64,000 nt of DNA, from contig CAKMKJ010000012.1 of assembly GCA_927443345.1 (NCBI GenBank), positions 1 through 64,000 on the forward strand. The letters run 5' to 3'. The translations under genes and the position numbers were made by a program. Below, piece after piece: positions 53,536-63,467 of this stretch. Source of the DNA: an uncultured Anaerolineaceae bacterium. Lineage in GTDB: Bacteria; Chloroflexota; Anaerolineae; Anaerolineales; Anaerolineaceae. The notes below the pieces were generated by a model, which saw only the letters and a list, made by a program, of their open reading frames with translations, was not told the DNA's origin and made no database searches. Within the stretch, counting starts at the first letter, position 1; each line of letters begins with the position of its first letter.

Positions 53536-54571
53536 TCAAATGAGCCTTAATAATCGGTGTTTGCTTCAATTGCTCAATGGTTCCTGCCCCCACTGCGAAC
53601 ATTGCTATACGTAGTTCGAGATTTAATTCATCGATTAGATTAACCACTTCTTCGCTGGATTTCGTTGCTGCTTTTAAAAAGCCGCCTGCAATCCCGCCCA
53701 TAGAAGCACCCAATGCCAGGCTTTTGGCGATATCCAGACCCTTGCGCAGCCCACCTGAAGCGATCACTGGAACGTTTGGTAGCGCTTGACAAACTTCTTT
53801 AACAGCTTCAGCTGTTGGCATGCCCCAATCATTAAAATGAGAACTGATGCGGATGCGTGCCTCAGAAGAATTTCGGTGTTTTTCGACCTCAGACCATGAG
53901 GTGCCGCCAGCGCCAGCGATATCGATGCAGCTTACGCCTGCATCCACCAGCCGCCTCGCTGCTAGTGCATTGATGCCCCATCCAACTTCTTTGGCAATCA
54001 CAGGCACACTACTAGTCTTGCATATTTCAGTAATTTTCTTTAACAGACCGGCAAAATTTGTTTGTCCTTCAGGCTGCAACGCTTCTTGTAGTGAATTGAG
54101 GTGCAGGATCAAAGCATCCGCTTCAGCCATCTCAACCACTCGTTTACATTCATCCACCCCGAAGCCATAGTTGAGTTGAATCGCGCCGAGGTTGGCATAA
54201 ACAGGAATGGATGGCGCCCATTTTCTTAATTGATAAGTTTTAGCAGCTTCAATTGAATCCAACCCCGCCCTGCCTGAACCCAGTGCTAATGCGATCCCGC
54301 GCAATTGAGCTGCTTTGGCCAGATTGCGGTTAATTATTAAACCATCAGCTGTTCCACCGGTCATGGAAGATATGAGGATCGGTGATTGCACCGTTTTGCC
54401 TAGAAAATCACTTTCTGTTGAAATGCATTGAAAATCAATTTCGGGCAGCGGATTATGGTTAAAGTGAAAATGATCAAACCCCGTTACAATTCCAGATTGT
54501 ACGTTTTTATTCAGGCTTATTTCTATATGATCTTGTTTTCGACTTTTTGTCAGCCGCGGATAATCTTCCAT
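53525..54571 (-). CDS. fni: type 2 isopentenyl-diphosphate delta-isomerase
   Basis: 348 residues, FMN-dependent TIM barrel. Conserved: [10 protein letters not shown] near the N-terminus, [24 protein letters not shown] and [17 protein letters not shown]. It interconverts IPP and DMAPP using reduced FMN. Co-oriented and overlapping with the prenyl synthase gene; both feed isoprenoid (quinone or lipid) synthesis. Confidence 0.95.
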   Translation of the reverse strand: MEDYPRLTKSRKQDHIEISLNKNVQSGIVTGFDHFHFNHNPLPEIDFQCISTESDFLGKTVQSPILISSMTGGTADGLIINRNLAKAAQLRGIALALGSGRAGLDSIEAAKTYQLRKWAPSIPVYANLGAIQLNYGFGVDECKRVVEMAEADALILHLNSLQEALQPEGQTNFAGLLKKITEICKTSSVPVIAKEVGWGINALAARRLVDAGVSCIDIAGAGGTSWSEVEKHRNSSEARIRISSHFNDWGMPTAEAVKEVCQALPNVPVIASGGLRKGLDIAKSLALGASMGGIAGGFLKAATKSSEEVVNLIDELNLELRIAMFAVGAGTIEQLKQTPIIKAHLNDR

Positions 54572-54713
54572 TATTCCTCACTTCTTGCTTTGAGTATACC
54601 AAAACAATGCTTATTCTTTTTCCAAAATACCAAAAAATAGGGATTATAATCACACCTAAACTACAAAATAAGTGTTTTGTAGATATGAATGAAATTTTGT
54701 AAAAAAACAGTCC

Positions 54714-54741
54714 TTGACAGAAACATAAGGATTGTTACAAT
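54714..54741 (+). promoter_or_regulatory. sigma70-type promoter of the acyl carrier protein gene
   Basis: TTGACA (54714-54719) and TACAAT (54736-54741) with 16-bp spacing, about 43 bp before the ATG and 28 bp before a strong AGGAGG ribosome-binding site. Confidence 0.65.
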
Positions 54742-54783
54742 TTTCCAATCTAATAACACAACTACCGCCAGGAGGCTTTTAAG

Positions 54784-55020
54784 ATGAGTGAAACACTAAA
54801 AAAAGTTACAGAAGTCATCGTTGATGTTTTGAAAGTGGACTCTAAGGAAGTTAAGGAAGAGACACGATTCGTCGAAGATTTAAAAGCTGACTCCATGGAT
54901 CAATTCTTTTTGATCGACGGTTTCTGCGAAAAATTTGACATTAACATCAATGACGAAGATGCAAGAAATATTAAAACAGTTGCAGACGCAGTAAGCTACA
55001 TCGACAGCCACCAAAAATAA
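54784..55020 (+). CDS. acpP: acyl carrier protein
   Basis: 78 residues, acidic four-helix bundle. The phosphopantetheine serine is S37 in ADSMDQ. It carries acyl chains for fatty-acid synthesis. CAGGAGG lies ahead of the ATG. It is transcribed alone between converging/diverging genes; no fab genes are adjacent. Confidence 0.93.
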   Translation: MSETLKKVTEVIVDVLKVDSKEVKEETRFVEDLKADSMDQFFLIDGFCEKFDININDEDARNIKTVADAVSYIDSHQK

Positions 55021-55061
55021 TTTTTTGTCTCCTGGTGCGCTCTCTACACCTCAATATGGTA

Positions 55062-55928
55062 TTAAAAAGTAATTAAGCCCGGAATCTCTTCAGGATATCG
55101 GGCTATTTTTACGCCAATAGTCTGAAGTGCTTGAATCTTGCTTTGTGCCGTCCCGGATGTGCCTTCGATCAGCGCACCAGCATGCCCCATACGTTTGCCT
55201 GGAGGCGCCGAGATACCCGCGATGAACGCCACCACTGGTTTAGTCATATCTGACGATATATATGACGCTGCTTTTTCTTCATCATTGCCGCCGATTTCGC
55301 CAATCATCACTACGGCATCCGTTCTGGCATCCGCTTCAAAAAGCTCCAGACAATCTACAAAATTCATACCCTTGACCGGATCACCGCCAATGCCCACACA
55401 AGTAGAGACCCCCATGCCACTTTGTTTTAGTGCATAAAGCACTTCATAGGTCAATGTTCCAGAACGTGAAATCACACCAATGTTTCCTGAAGTGACAATA
55501 CTGCCTGGAATAATGCCGACTTTGGCTTCATCAGGCGTAAGCAATCCCGGACAATTCGGTCCGATCAAACGCGTACGTCGAGAAGATAGATACTGCTTCA
55601 CCCGCATCATATCTTGAATGGGCGCACCTTCTGTAATGCACACCACCAAAGGAATTTCTGCGTCGACGGCTTCAAAAATCGCATCTCCGACGAACCGGGC
55701 AGGCACAAAAATGACGCTGGCGTTAGCGCCAGTAACTTCAACAGCGGTCTGTACAGAATCAAATACGGGTACTTTTCCGTTTAAAACCCATTCGCCGCCT
55801 TTACCAGGGGTGACCCCTGCCACAATATTGGTTGTGTAGTTCAACATCTGCTCGGTATGGAATAAACCTTCGTTTCCGGTAATGCCTTGCACCAAAAGGC
55901 GAGTCTCTTTGTTAACTAAAATGCTCAT
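55062..55928 (-). CDS. sucD: succinate--CoA ligase alpha subunit
   Basis: 288 residues with a CoA-binding Rossmann domain ([14 protein letters not shown]) and a ligase domain with the phosphohistidine in GHAGA (248-252). It interconverts succinyl-CoA and succinate with NTP formation. Its ATG overlaps the sucC stop by four bases. Confidence 0.96.
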   Translation of the reverse strand: MSILVNKETRLLVQGITGNEGLFHTEQMLNYTTNIVAGVTPGKGGEWVLNGKVPVFDSVQTAVEVTGANASVIFVPARFVGDAIFEAVDAEIPLVVCITEGAPIQDMMRVKQYLSSRRTRLIGPNCPGLLTPDEAKVGIIPGSIVTSGNIGVISRSGTLTYEVLYALKQSGMGVSTCVGIGGDPVKGMNFVDCLELFEADARTDAVVMIGEIGGNDEEKAASYISSDMTKPVVAFIAGISAPPGKRMGHAGALIEGTSGTAQSKIQALQTIGVKIARYPEEIPGLITF

Positions 55929-57067
55929 GCATTTCCCTCCGCGGCTTTGCGCACTGCGATAGTGGCGGCTTCATGCAAACTCTTGGCAGGGATCAGATCC
56001 GTGCCTTGCAGCAGCCGCAAACCCTCTTCGTCGTTCGTTCCGACCAGCCTAACCACAATTGGAATTTTGGTGTGTATTTCTTTAAAGGCACTCAAGATGC
56101 CTTTGGCTACCTCATCACAACGGGTAATTCCGCCAAACACATTAATTAGAATGGCTTTTACTTTTTCATCCTCCAGGATTAAACGCAGCGAATCTTCCAC
56201 TTTTTTGGCATTCGCGCCGCCGCCAATGTCAAGGAAATTTGCAGCTTCACCACCTAGTTCCTTGATGATATCCATGGTTGCCATAGCCAGGCCAGCTCCA
56301 TTTACCAGACAACCGATGTTGCCGTCCATTTTTATAAAAGAAACGCCAATCTTGCGGCCTTGAATTTCTGTGGGGGGCTCGGCATTTATATCTCGAAAAT
56401 CAGAGAGATTGGGGTGTCTGAAGAGCGCGTTGTCATCCAATACTATCTTGGCATCCAGGGCAGATAAACGTTTTTCTGATGTAATAACCAAAGGGTTTAT
56501 CTCAACAAGTGTAGCGTCACAATCCACGTATACTTTCCAAAGCTGGTTGATGATGGTGCTAAATTCCTGCCAATAGGCCCGATCCAGATCAATATTGATT
56601 GCCACATCACGAAGTTGATAATCGCGCAGCCCCAACAAAGGATCAATCACTCGTTTGACTATTTTTTCGGGATTACCTCGTGATACTTCCTCGATATCCA
56701 TACCCCCAAAACTGGAAGCCATTAGTAATGGTTTTTGAGAATTACGGTCATTGGCGATGCTTAAGTATATTTCTTTGTCAATTGAGACCATTTCGTCCAC
56801 TAATACCTTGCGGACGGGTAAACCGTTGATCTCTTTTCCTAAAATTTGACCAGCGTACGCCTCAGCTTCTTCGATGGTTTTGGCAACTCGCACTCCCCCA
56901 GCCTTGCCTCTACCTCCAGAAAGCACCTGGGCCTTGATAACCACGCGGCCACCTAGCTCTTCACAGATTTGTTTAATTTCGGCTACCGATTCAGCGATTC
57001 TCCCATTGGGAACGGGAATACCATACATTGTGAACAATATCTTCGATTGGTATTCTTGAAGTTTCAT
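55925..57067 (-). CDS. sucC: succinate--CoA ligase beta subunit
   Basis: 380 residues from ATG 57067 with AAGGTGG upstream; a longer in-frame start at 57118 is rejected. N-terminal ATP-grasp ([26 protein letters not shown]) and C-terminal CoA-ligase domain ([26 protein letters not shown]). First gene of the sucCD pair. Confidence 0.96.
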   Translation of the reverse strand: MKLQEYQSKILFTMYGIPVPNGRIAESVAEIKQICEELGGRVVIKAQVLSGGRGKAGGVRVAKTIEEAEAYAGQILGKEINGLPVRKVLVDEMVSIDKEIYLSIANDRNSQKPLLMASSFGGMDIEEVSRGNPEKIVKRVIDPLLGLRDYQLRDVAINIDLDRAYWQEFSTIINQLWKVYVDCDATLVEINPLVITSEKRLSALDAKIVLDDNALFRHPNLSDFRDINAEPPTEIQGRKIGVSFIKMDGNIGCLVNGAGLAMATMDIIKELGGEAANFLDIGGGANAKKVEDSLRLILEDEKVKAILINVFGGITRCDEVAKGILSAFKEIHTKIPIVVRLVGTNDEEGLRLLQGTDLIPAKSLHEAATIAVRKAAEGNA

Positions 57068-57129
57068 CAAGCCACCTTTGTAGCAATATTCACTATCATA
57101 AGAATTATACACTCGCACAAAAAATCAAA

Positions 57130-57155
57130 ACAGCCCGGATATAAAACCGGGCTGT
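57130..57155 (-). terminator. terminator after the SPFH gene
   Basis: ACAGCCCGG and CCGGGCTGT form a 9-bp stem with an 8-base loop, followed by a T-rich tail on the minus strand. It lies between the leftward SPFH gene and the leftward sucC start. Confidence 0.8.
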
Positions 57156-57176
57156 CAATTTTACGTCCACTCTTCG

Positions 57177-58226
57177 TTATTCTTTCAGGAAGTTTTCAAG
57201 TGCTTCTTTGCTGATGCGGTAAGACTCACCAATTTTCTTGGCTTTCAATCCACCTGAGGTGATGGCCGCAATGACATCTGCTTCTGCAACCTTAAGAACA
57301 TTAGCCGCTTCAGCAGTGGTCATCACTGATGGGATGGCAGCGGCTGCAGCCACGTTAGCTGACCCAACTTGAGGCTGGTTCTGCCCAATTCCTGCAAGGG
57401 ATTGCGAGAGCACATTGCCAATTCCAAGCCCTGCGCCAATACCAGCAGTTAAGCCAGCGCCACCACCAGGATTATTGGCTGCTTCGCGCATAGCATCGGA
57501 GGCTTGCAATTGTGCGTAAGTAGCCATATCCAACATACCCATGGCACGCAGCTCTTCTGCAGATTTCTCTGAGGGTTTCAAACTGCCAATATAGAAAGAT
57601 TTGAGCAAACATCCCAGAGCAGCGAAGTCATCTTGCGCTTTGGCCCGGATGCCAGCACCCAGCTCTTCAGTTAAAGAAATTAATTCAAAGACATTCTTTT
57701 TCTCACCGGTGGTTGAAAGAATATCCTGAAGTTTAGAGAGGAGCATGATTCTGAAGCGTCCTTCAATTTCTGAAAGCTGGTAAGAACTCTTTGCACCCAT
57801 GATTTGGGTCACAAATTGCTGCGGATCAGAGATATTGAAGCTGTAAGTACCATATCCAGTCAATAGAGCAACGCCCAAACCAACACCGGCATTCTTGACC
57901 ATAATGGGTTGAGCGGTGCCCCACTTGCGATCGGGGAACTCTTTGGTCGAAACAAAATAAACTTCCGCGGTAAAGGGTGTTCGGTCATTAAAAGCTTTGC
58001 CAATAAAATCGGTCAACAGCGGAATATTTGCGGTAACAATGGTGTGACGGCCAGGGCCAAAAGAATCGAGAGCCTGACCATCACGCATAAAGACAACACG
58101 TTGTGATTCGCGGACAATTACCTGAGAACCAATACGCAGATCACATATACCGGTTTCAGGAAAACGATGAACCAATTCATCATTCATCTCGTTAGGATAT
58201 TCAACTACATCAAAAATTCTTGCCAT
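57177..58226 (-). CDS. SPFH-domain protein fused to a C-terminal helix-turn-helix
   Basis: 349 residues. About 35-230 is a YdjI-type SPFH/band-7-like domain (VIVRESQRVVFMRDG, SFGPGRHTIVTANIPLL, and PSEKSAEELRAMGM). A low-complexity Gly/Ala linker follows (about 245-300). The last 45 residues, TTAEAANVLKVAEADVIAAI then GGLKAKKIGESYRI, form an excisionase/MerR-like DNA-binding motif. There is no N-terminal membrane segment. SPFH proteins scaffold complexes; the added HTH is odd and may bind DNA or another protein. It shares a leftward unit with the helical gene at 58260. Confidence 0.82.
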   Translation of the reverse strand: MARIFDVVEYPNEMNDELVHRFPETGICDLRIGSQVIVRESQRVVFMRDGQALDSFGPGRHTIVTANIPLLTDFIGKAFNDRTPFTAEVYFVSTKEFPDRKWGTAQPIMVKNAGVGLGVALLTGYGTYSFNISDPQQFVTQIMGAKSSYQLSEIEGRFRIMLLSKLQDILSTTGEKKNVFELISLTEELGAGIRAKAQDDFAALGCLLKSFYIGSLKPSEKSAEELRAMGMLDMATYAQLQASDAMREAANNPGGGAGLTAGIGAGLGIGNVLSQSLAGIGQNQPQVGSANVAAAAAIPSVMTTAEAANVLKVAEADVIAAITSGGLKAKKIGESYRISKEALENFLKE

Positions 58227-58259
58227 CAGATCTCTCCCATAGAAAATAGATTATTTAGA

Positions 58260-58778
58260 TTATTGCCCGAGTTTCAGCAGTTCAGAACGCTGATTGAAAG
58301 CATCCACACAATCCTGAGCTTTTTGGTTGAGATTACGAATTGCAGCTGGCAACCCATCAGTTCCTATTGAGGCTTCAAGATTATCAATCGCATTGGCAAT
58401 ATCATCACCCATAGTTACCAGTGCCAGGTCGTATTGGTACATCTTTTCTAACTCTGCTTCATTAATTTTTGTAGATTCGAAAAAGCTGGAATAACCATAA
58501 GCTGCATTACGTACCCTATCGATGAATTGACGCAGTCTGGTTGATGCAATCTCGATTTCATCCAGAACATCAAGCTGACCGGCGTTGACCAAATCTCTTT
58601 GGATGCTTGATATTCTTGTCCACTGGGTCTGGAATTTATCAGAAATAGTTTCACGCAATAACTTGTCAGCATTTCTGCGATCCACGCGCTCAATATATCC
58701 CTTGAACCCTGGAATCTTGGCAAATAATTTCTTGATGACATCTTGTTGAGATGTTACCCGATCAAACAAATCGCTCAC
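58260..58778 (-). CDS. uncharacterised helical protein paired with the SPFH gene
   Basis: 172 residues from GTG 58778, which has GGAGG five bases upstream; a GTG 18 bases earlier contains that site and is rejected. The sequence is charged and almost wholly helical (FDRVTSQQDVIKKL; DEIEIASTRLRQFIDRVR; AELEKMYQYDLALV), with likely coiled coils and no membrane segment. No family recognised. It lies 33 bp ahead of the SPFH-HTH gene on one strand, so they probably interact. Confidence 0.7.
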   Translation of the reverse strand: MSDLFDRVTSQQDVIKKLFAKIPGFKGYIERVDRRNADKLLRETISDKFQTQWTRISSIQRDLVNAGQLDVLDEIEIASTRLRQFIDRVRNAAYGYSSFFESTKINEAELEKMYQYDLALVTMGDDIANAIDNLEASIGTDGLPAAIRNLNQKAQDCVDAFNQRSELLKLGQ

Positions 58779-58971
58779 AGTATCCTCCGTTTGCACATAA
58801 TTAGCAATTCTTTATGATTATAGTGTTTTTTCTTATCTCTTACAATTTATTTTACGGTTTAATAAATATATTGATTCGAAATTCTTATTAATCTTTTATT
58901 AGAAAGAAAAATATTTCAGTCTGCAAGTTTTTTGTTAAGTGATTGATAGGATATTTTCTATTTTCGATGTA

Positions 58972-58977
58972 TATAAT
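58972..58977 (+). promoter_or_regulatory. -10 element of the first flp gene
   Basis: Perfect TATAAT about 38 bp before the ATG at 59015, in the AT-rich spacer. The nearest -35-like TTGATA (58943) is too far at 23 bp, so the -35 is unclear. Confidence 0.4.
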
Positions 58978-59014
58978 CTTAATAATTAGTAAACTTAACG
59001 AAAGGAGAGACCCT

Positions 59015-59176
59015 ATGTTATTTGCACCGAAAGAAAAAGGACAAGGTTTAATTGAATACGCATTGATTCTCGTTTTGATTGCAGTGGTTGTTATTGTTGT
59101 CCTTCGCTTACTTGGACCTCAAATTGGTGATGTATTCAGCAAGATAAACAATTCATTATCAGCCGCTCCAAACTAA
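59015..59176 (+). CDS. flp: Flp/Fap-type pilin, copy 1
   Basis: 53 residues from ATG 59015 (AAGGAGAG upstream; a longer in-frame ATG at 58943 overlaps the promoter and is rejected). Typical Flp prepilin: a short basic leader ending in KEKGQG, cleavage before LIEYALI, then a hydrophobic helix and a short tail. The prepilin peptidase recognises the G/L-x-E-Y site. It is the major subunit of Tad pili used for adhesion. First gene of the Tad locus. Confidence 0.93.
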   Translation: MLFAPKEKGQGLIEYALILVLIAVVVIVVLRLLGPQIGDVFSKINNSLSAAPN

Positions 59177-59225
59177 AAATGTCACGATCACAATCATCTG
59201 TTAAGTAGCTGTAATGTAAAAAGGA

Positions 59226-59253
59226 TTGTAAACGAGTCTCATAATACTATAAT
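59226..59253 (+). promoter_or_regulatory. promoter of the second flp gene
   Basis: TTGTAA (59226-59231) and TATAAT (59248-59253) with 16-bp spacing, about 40 bp before the second flp ATG. It suggests the second pilin has its own transcript. Confidence 0.55.
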
Positions 59254-59292
59254 TAAAATATAGTTTTTTATTATTATGAAAGGAGATATAAC

Positions 59293-59448
59293 ATGTTATT
59301 CGCCCCGAAAGAAAAAGGCCAAGGTTTAATTGAATACGCATTGATTCTTGTTTTGATTGCTGTAGTTGTAATTGTTGTCCTTCGTTTGCTCGGACCTCAA
59401 ATCGGAAATGTCTTCAGCAAAATCAACAACTCTTTGTCAGCAGTCTAG
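59293..59448 (+). CDS. flp: Flp/Fap-type pilin, copy 2
   Basis: 51 residues, nearly identical to copy 1 (differs at one residue near GNVFSKI and in the last residues), with the same GQG/LIEYALI cleavage site. AAGGAG lies before the ATG. A hairpin terminator follows at once, so expression is separate from the assembly genes. Silent-site differences from copy 1 show it is not a very recent copy. Confidence 0.93.
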   Translation: MLFAPKEKGQGLIEYALILVLIAVVVIVVLRLLGPQIGNVFSKINNSLSAV

Positions 59449-59472
59449 TTTTTTCACCATTACAAGCATTCA

Positions 59473-59502
59473 GAAAGGCTCTGTTAACAGAGCCTTTCTT
59501 AT
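59473..59502 (+). terminator. terminator after the flp genes
   Basis: GAAAGGCTCTG and CAGAGCCTTTC form an 11-bp stem with a TTAA loop and a T-rich tail. It isolates the highly expressed pilin genes from cpaB. Confidence 0.85.
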
Positions 59503-59564
59503 TTGTAAGCCATAAATCACCCAAAAATTGAGTAAAAATTTAGTAAATGCAGATGTAATAGCCG

Positions 59565-59570
59565 TATAAT
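59565..59570 (+). promoter_or_regulatory. -10 element before cpaB
   Basis: TATAAT 44 bp before the cpaB ATG, after the flp terminator. No good -35 is visible 16-18 bp upstream. Confidence 0.35.
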
Positions 59571-59614
59571 TAACATGATATTAATTAGGAATAAAGGATA
59601 AGTAGGAGGATTCA

Positions 59615-60763
59615 ATGGCTGCAGGCAAAAAACGTAGAAGTAACATTTTGATAATCATTATTTTGATCATAGCGGTCGGTGCAGTCCTTGCGTACTTAGC
59701 ACTGACTAACAACCCCGGGTTATTAGGCGGAACACCTGCTGCCAACCAAACCGAACCTACTGCAACACCTTACGTTGATTTAGTCGACATCGTAATCGCG
59801 TCACAAACCATCCAACGCGGAACGTTAATTAACAGTGACATGATCACCACCATAAAATATCCTCGTTCTCAAATGGCTGAAGGTGTTTTCTTCGGAAGCA
59901 TTGATGAAGTTGTCGGCCAAAAAGCCAAGATCGATATCGAACCCACAGTTCCTTTAACTTTGAACATGATTATGGCCGAAGAAGGTGGTTCGCTTGCTTC
60001 CTTCGATATTCCAGATGGTATGACAGCTTTTTCAATACCCGTTAGCCCAGAAACCAGTGTCTCTTTCGCCCCTCAAAAAGGCGACCATGTGATGGTGGTA
60101 GGCTGCATGTTATTGACCGACCTGGATCCAGATTACCAGACTCGTTTGCCAAACAATACAAATTCCACCTTTGCTCCTCCAGGTTCCGCATCTTATACTG
60201 CTGATAAAGCCGTAATTACTGAATACGGTATGACAAATGCACTAACAGTTGAAGCAATTGCCGCTGGTTCTTTGAATTATTATGGTCGCTATGAACTGGA
60301 TGCAAGCACTAATACATTCATCTATGTTTCAGCCTCTGAAGCGCAGCGCCCGCGTCTGGTTTGCCAAACCATCATTCAAGACGCACCTATTCTCAAAGTT
60401 GGCATGTTTACTGGCGACGTGACCACTCAACCAGTCGCTGCTCCGACCGCCATCCCAGAATCTGTTGAGCCTACCCCTGTGGTTGGAACCTCCTATGCTG
60501 ATTATGAAGGTTCAGTAACTTTGATCTTAACCCCTCAAGATACCTTGATCCTTAATTACTTACTGTTGTCAGGCACAAAGCTTTCACTGGCATTGCGTAG
60601 CGCAGGCGATGCAGGAGTGATTGTGACAGATCCGGTGACCTTGCAATATGTGATGGATCAGAAAAATATCATTTCACCAGCGAAACTTCCATATAACGTC
60701 GAACCCAGAGTTGACACGCTTGTCTACCCCGGTTTTAATGACTATATCTTAATTCAACCTTAG
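59615..60763 (+). CDS. cpaB: Flp pilus assembly protein CpaB/RcpC
   Basis: 382 residues. One N-terminal membrane helix (ILIIIILIIAVGAVLAYLAL, about 11-30), a Pro/Thr linker, then a SAF domain (about 55-120; QTIQRGTLINSDMI) and a beta-rich C-terminal part. CpaB/RcpC is an extracytoplasmic part of the Tad secretion system. AGGAGG precedes the ATG. Confidence 0.9.
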   Translation: MAAGKKRRSNILIIIILIIAVGAVLAYLALTNNPGLLGGTPAANQTEPTATPYVDLVDIVIASQTIQRGTLINSDMITTIKYPRSQMAEGVFFGSIDEVVGQKAKIDIEPTVPLTLNMIMAEEGGSLASFDIPDGMTAFSIPVSPETSVSFAPQKGDHVMVVGCMLLTDLDPDYQTRLPNNTNSTFAPPGSASYTADKAVITEYGMTNALTVEAIAAGSLNYYGRYELDASTNTFIYVSASEAQRPRLVCQTIIQDAPILKVGMFTGDVTTQPVAAPTAIPESVEPTPVVGTSYADYEGSVTLILTPQDTLILNYLLLSGTKLSLALRSAGDAGVIVTDPVTLQYVMDQKNIISPAKLPYNVEPRVDTLVYPGFNDYILIQP

Positions 60764-60798
60764 CACAGGAAGCTGATCATTGAATAACCGGAGTCGTA

Positions 60799-62034
60799 AT
60801 GGCATCGCAAGAAAAAATTAACGTTGTGGTGGTTGATGATATTGATGAATCGCGAGAAATGATCTTGCGAATGCTTCAATTTGATTCATCCATTGAAGTC
60901 GTTGGCACTGGAAGAACCGGGATTGAAGCCATTGAATCCGCACAGAAATTGAAGCCTGATGTGATTGTGATGGATATCAACATGCCAGATATGGATGGTA
61001 TCACAGCCACCGAAGCAATTCGCAAAAAAGTGCCTTATATTCAAATTGTGGTGTTATCAGTTCAAAATGATGCTAATTACATGCGCAAAGCCATGCTGGC
61101 TGGCGCACGCGACTTTTTAACCAAACCACCGATGATTGATGAGTTAACCGCAGCAATTCGGCGCGCTGGTGACCTGGCTCATGAAGAAAAACTAAAACAA
61201 ACACCTATTTTTCAACCGAACGCAATGACCGGACCTTTATCACCGCAGATGATGATGCGTATGCCCCAGATGACCATGGGGAAAATAATCTGCGTCTACA
61301 GTCCCAAGGGTGGTGCTGGATGTACGACTGTTGCCACCAACCTGAGTGTTGGACTAAAAACACTAGACAATAAAGTAGCCATTGTGGATGCAAACCTGCT
61401 TTATGGCAATGTGGCTGTCTTTTTGAATGAGCATGGAAAAAATTCCATTCTGGATTTGGTTGATCGGGCTAACGACCTTGACCCTGAAATTATTGAGGAT
61501 GTCATGGTTGAAAATAAATTAACCGGCCTTCACATGATGCCTGCCCCAAAAGACCCAGACTTAAACGACGTTCATAAAGGCGAACCAGTTTCAAAGGTTT
61601 TATCCTACCTACGACAAATTTTCAACTATATCATTATCGATACCACATCATATCTGACTGAAGTTGTTCAAGCCTGCCTCGATAGTGCAGATTATATTGT
61701 TTTACTGACAACACAAGATATTCCTTCCATTAAAACCACCAACCAATTCCTGACTTTGGCTGATGCATCAGGTATCTCAAGGGAAAAAATCCTCTTTGTA
61801 ATGAATCGTTACGATAAACGCATCGCCATTTCGCCTGAACGCGTTGGTGAAAGTTTAAAACAACCTGTTCTGGTCGCTATACCATTTGAAGAACGAATAA
61901 TTACCAGCGCCATGAACAGAGGGGTGCCATTTATGGTCGACAATAAAACTGCTCCAGCAGGTAAGGCGATTATTTCTCTCATAGAAGTAATTCGCTCAAG
62001 AATTCAGAAAGACCAAGAAAACCCCTCGCTCTAA
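60799..62034 (+). CDS. cpaE: CpaE/TadZ-like protein: response-regulator receiver plus ParA-type ATPase
   Basis: 411 residues. N-terminal receiver domain (about 6-125) has the full set: D13/D14, phospho-acceptor D59 in VMDINMPDMDG and K109 in LTKP. From 161 a MinD/ParA ATPase follows with deviant Walker A PKGGAGCTT (about 169-177). TadZ positions the pilus machine. In many TadZ proteins the receiver is degenerate; here all catalytic residues are present, so phosphorylation control is plausible. No histidine kinase is adjacent. Confidence 0.92.
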   Translation: MASQEKINVVVVDDIDESREMILRMLQFDSSIEVVGTGRTGIEAIESAQKLKPDVIVMDINMPDMDGITATEAIRKKVPYIQIVVLSVQNDANYMRKAMLAGARDFLTKPPMIDELTAAIRRAGDLAHEEKLKQTPIFQPNAMTGPLSPQMMMRMPQMTMGKIICVYSPKGGAGCTTVATNLSVGLKTLDNKVAIVDANLLYGNVAVFLNEHGKNSILDLVDRANDLDPEIIEDVMVENKLTGLHMMPAPKDPDLNDVHKGEPVSKVLSYLRQIFNYIIIDTTSYLTEVVQACLDSADYIVLLTTQDIPSIKTTNQFLTLADASGISREKILFVMNRYDKRIAISPERVGESLKQPVLVAIPFEERIITSAMNRGVPFMVDNKTAPAGKAIISLIEVIRSRIQKDQENPSL

Positions 62035-62057
62035 TTAGGTCTGAGGAGACCAGGTAA

Positions 62058-63455
62058 ATGTCAATCTTAAAAAGAATTCAATCCGGTGAAAATCAAAACG
62101 CTTCCAATCAAGTTGGAAGTTCGTCTACCTCTTCACCTTCTTCACCAATGCAAGTGAGAAAACCACTTGTCCCACCCGGCCAATCCGCCATGGATACGTA
62201 CCAGGATCTTAAAGGCAGGGTACAGAGCAAATTATTGTCTGAACTTGATCCAAGTGTGGATGTTACCGAAATAAATGAAGTTCGGAAAACCATCCAGAAC
62301 CTTTTTGATCAAATTTTGGTTGAAGAAAATTTTGTATTATCACGAACTGAAAAAACCAGATTGTTTGATCAAATCGTCGCCGAGATTCTGGGTCTTGGTC
62401 CACTTCAGCCGTTACTAGAAGATGACACGATTACTGAGATCATGGTCAACGGTGCCAAAGACATTTATGTTGAACGTCGAGGCAAGCTGCAACGTGTACC
62501 GTTAACTTTTGAAAGCAATGAACACGTCATGCGAATTATAGAAAGAATTGTTGCTCCGCTTGGCCGTCGTATTGATGAATCCAGTCCATATGTAGATGCC
62601 CGCCTTCCAGATGGCTCTCGTGTGAATGCAGTCATCCCTCCGATTTCGTTGATCGGACCAATTCTCACAATTCGTAAATTCTCCAAAAACCCCTTTACTG
62701 TGGATCAGTTGATCCAATTTGGATCGTTGACCACAGAAGCCCTGCAATTCCTGGATGCTGCAGTAAAATCCAGAATCAATATTGTTATTTCTGGCGGCAC
62801 GGGTTCTGGCAAGACCACCTTGCTGAATGTGCTCTCCAGCTTCATTCCAACTGATGAACGTATTCTAACCATTGAAAATGCTGCTGAACTGCAATTAAGG
62901 CAGGAACATGTCATTACCCTTGAATCACGCCCGCCAAACATTGAAGGTAAGGGTGAGATTACCATCCGCGATTTGGTCGTCAATGCTTTGCGTATGCGCC
63001 CTGACCGGATTATCGTAGGCGAAATTCGCGATGAAGCCGCCATTGACATGCTGCAGGCTATGAACACCGGTCATGATGGTTCCATGACTACACTGCACTC
63101 AAATAGTCCACGCGATACGCTGTCACGTCTTGAAACCATGGTCATGATGGCTGGCATGGATATCCCCATGCGCGCCATCCGCGAGCAGGTAAGTTCGGCT
63201 ATTGATCTTGTGGTTCATCAAGAGCGTATGCGTGATGGAACACGTAAAGTGGTCAATATCACTGAAGTCACCGGCATGGAAGGCGACGTTATTACCATGA
63301 CCGACGTCTTTGTCTACGAACAATTAGGCTATGAGAATAATAAAGTGATTGGCCGTATGCGACCTACAGGACTGCGTCCTAAATTTATGGAAAAAATCGA
63401 AGCTTCCGGTATCCATCTTCCGCCAAGTGTTTTTGGCATCGGAACTCACAGGTAA
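62058..63455 (+). CDS. cpaF: Flp pilus assembly ATPase CpaF/TadA
   Basis: 465 residues of the secretion ATPase (VirB11/PilT) superfamily: Walker A ISGGTGSGKTTLLN (about 244-257), an Asp box, MRPDRIIVGEIRDEAA (Walker B region) and a His box THDGSMTTLHSN-like HDGSMTTLHSN. It powers Flp pilus extension at the inner membrane. It lies 23 bp after cpaE. Confidence 0.95.
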   Translation: MSILKRIQSGENQNASNQVGSSSTSSPSSPMQVRKPLVPPGQSAMDTYQDLKGRVQSKLLSELDPSVDVTEINEVRKTIQNLFDQILVEENFVLSRTEKTRLFDQIVAEILGLGPLQPLLEDDTITEIMVNGAKDIYVERRGKLQRVPLTFESNEHVMRIIERIVAPLGRRIDESSPYVDARLPDGSRVNAVIPPISLIGPILTIRKFSKNPFTVDQLIQFGSLTTEALQFLDAAVKSRINIVISGGTGSGKTTLLNVLSSFIPTDERILTIENAAELQLRQEHVITLESRPPNIEGKGEITIRDLVVNALRMRPDRIIVGEIRDEAAIDMLQAMNTGHDGSMTTLHSNSPRDTLSRLETMVMMAGMDIPMRAIREQVSSAIDLVVHQERMRDGTRKVVNITEVTGMEGDVITMTDVFVYEQLGYENNKVIGRMRPTGLRPKFMEKIEASGIHLPPSVFGIGTHR

Positions 63456-63467
63456 TAGGAATCGATT

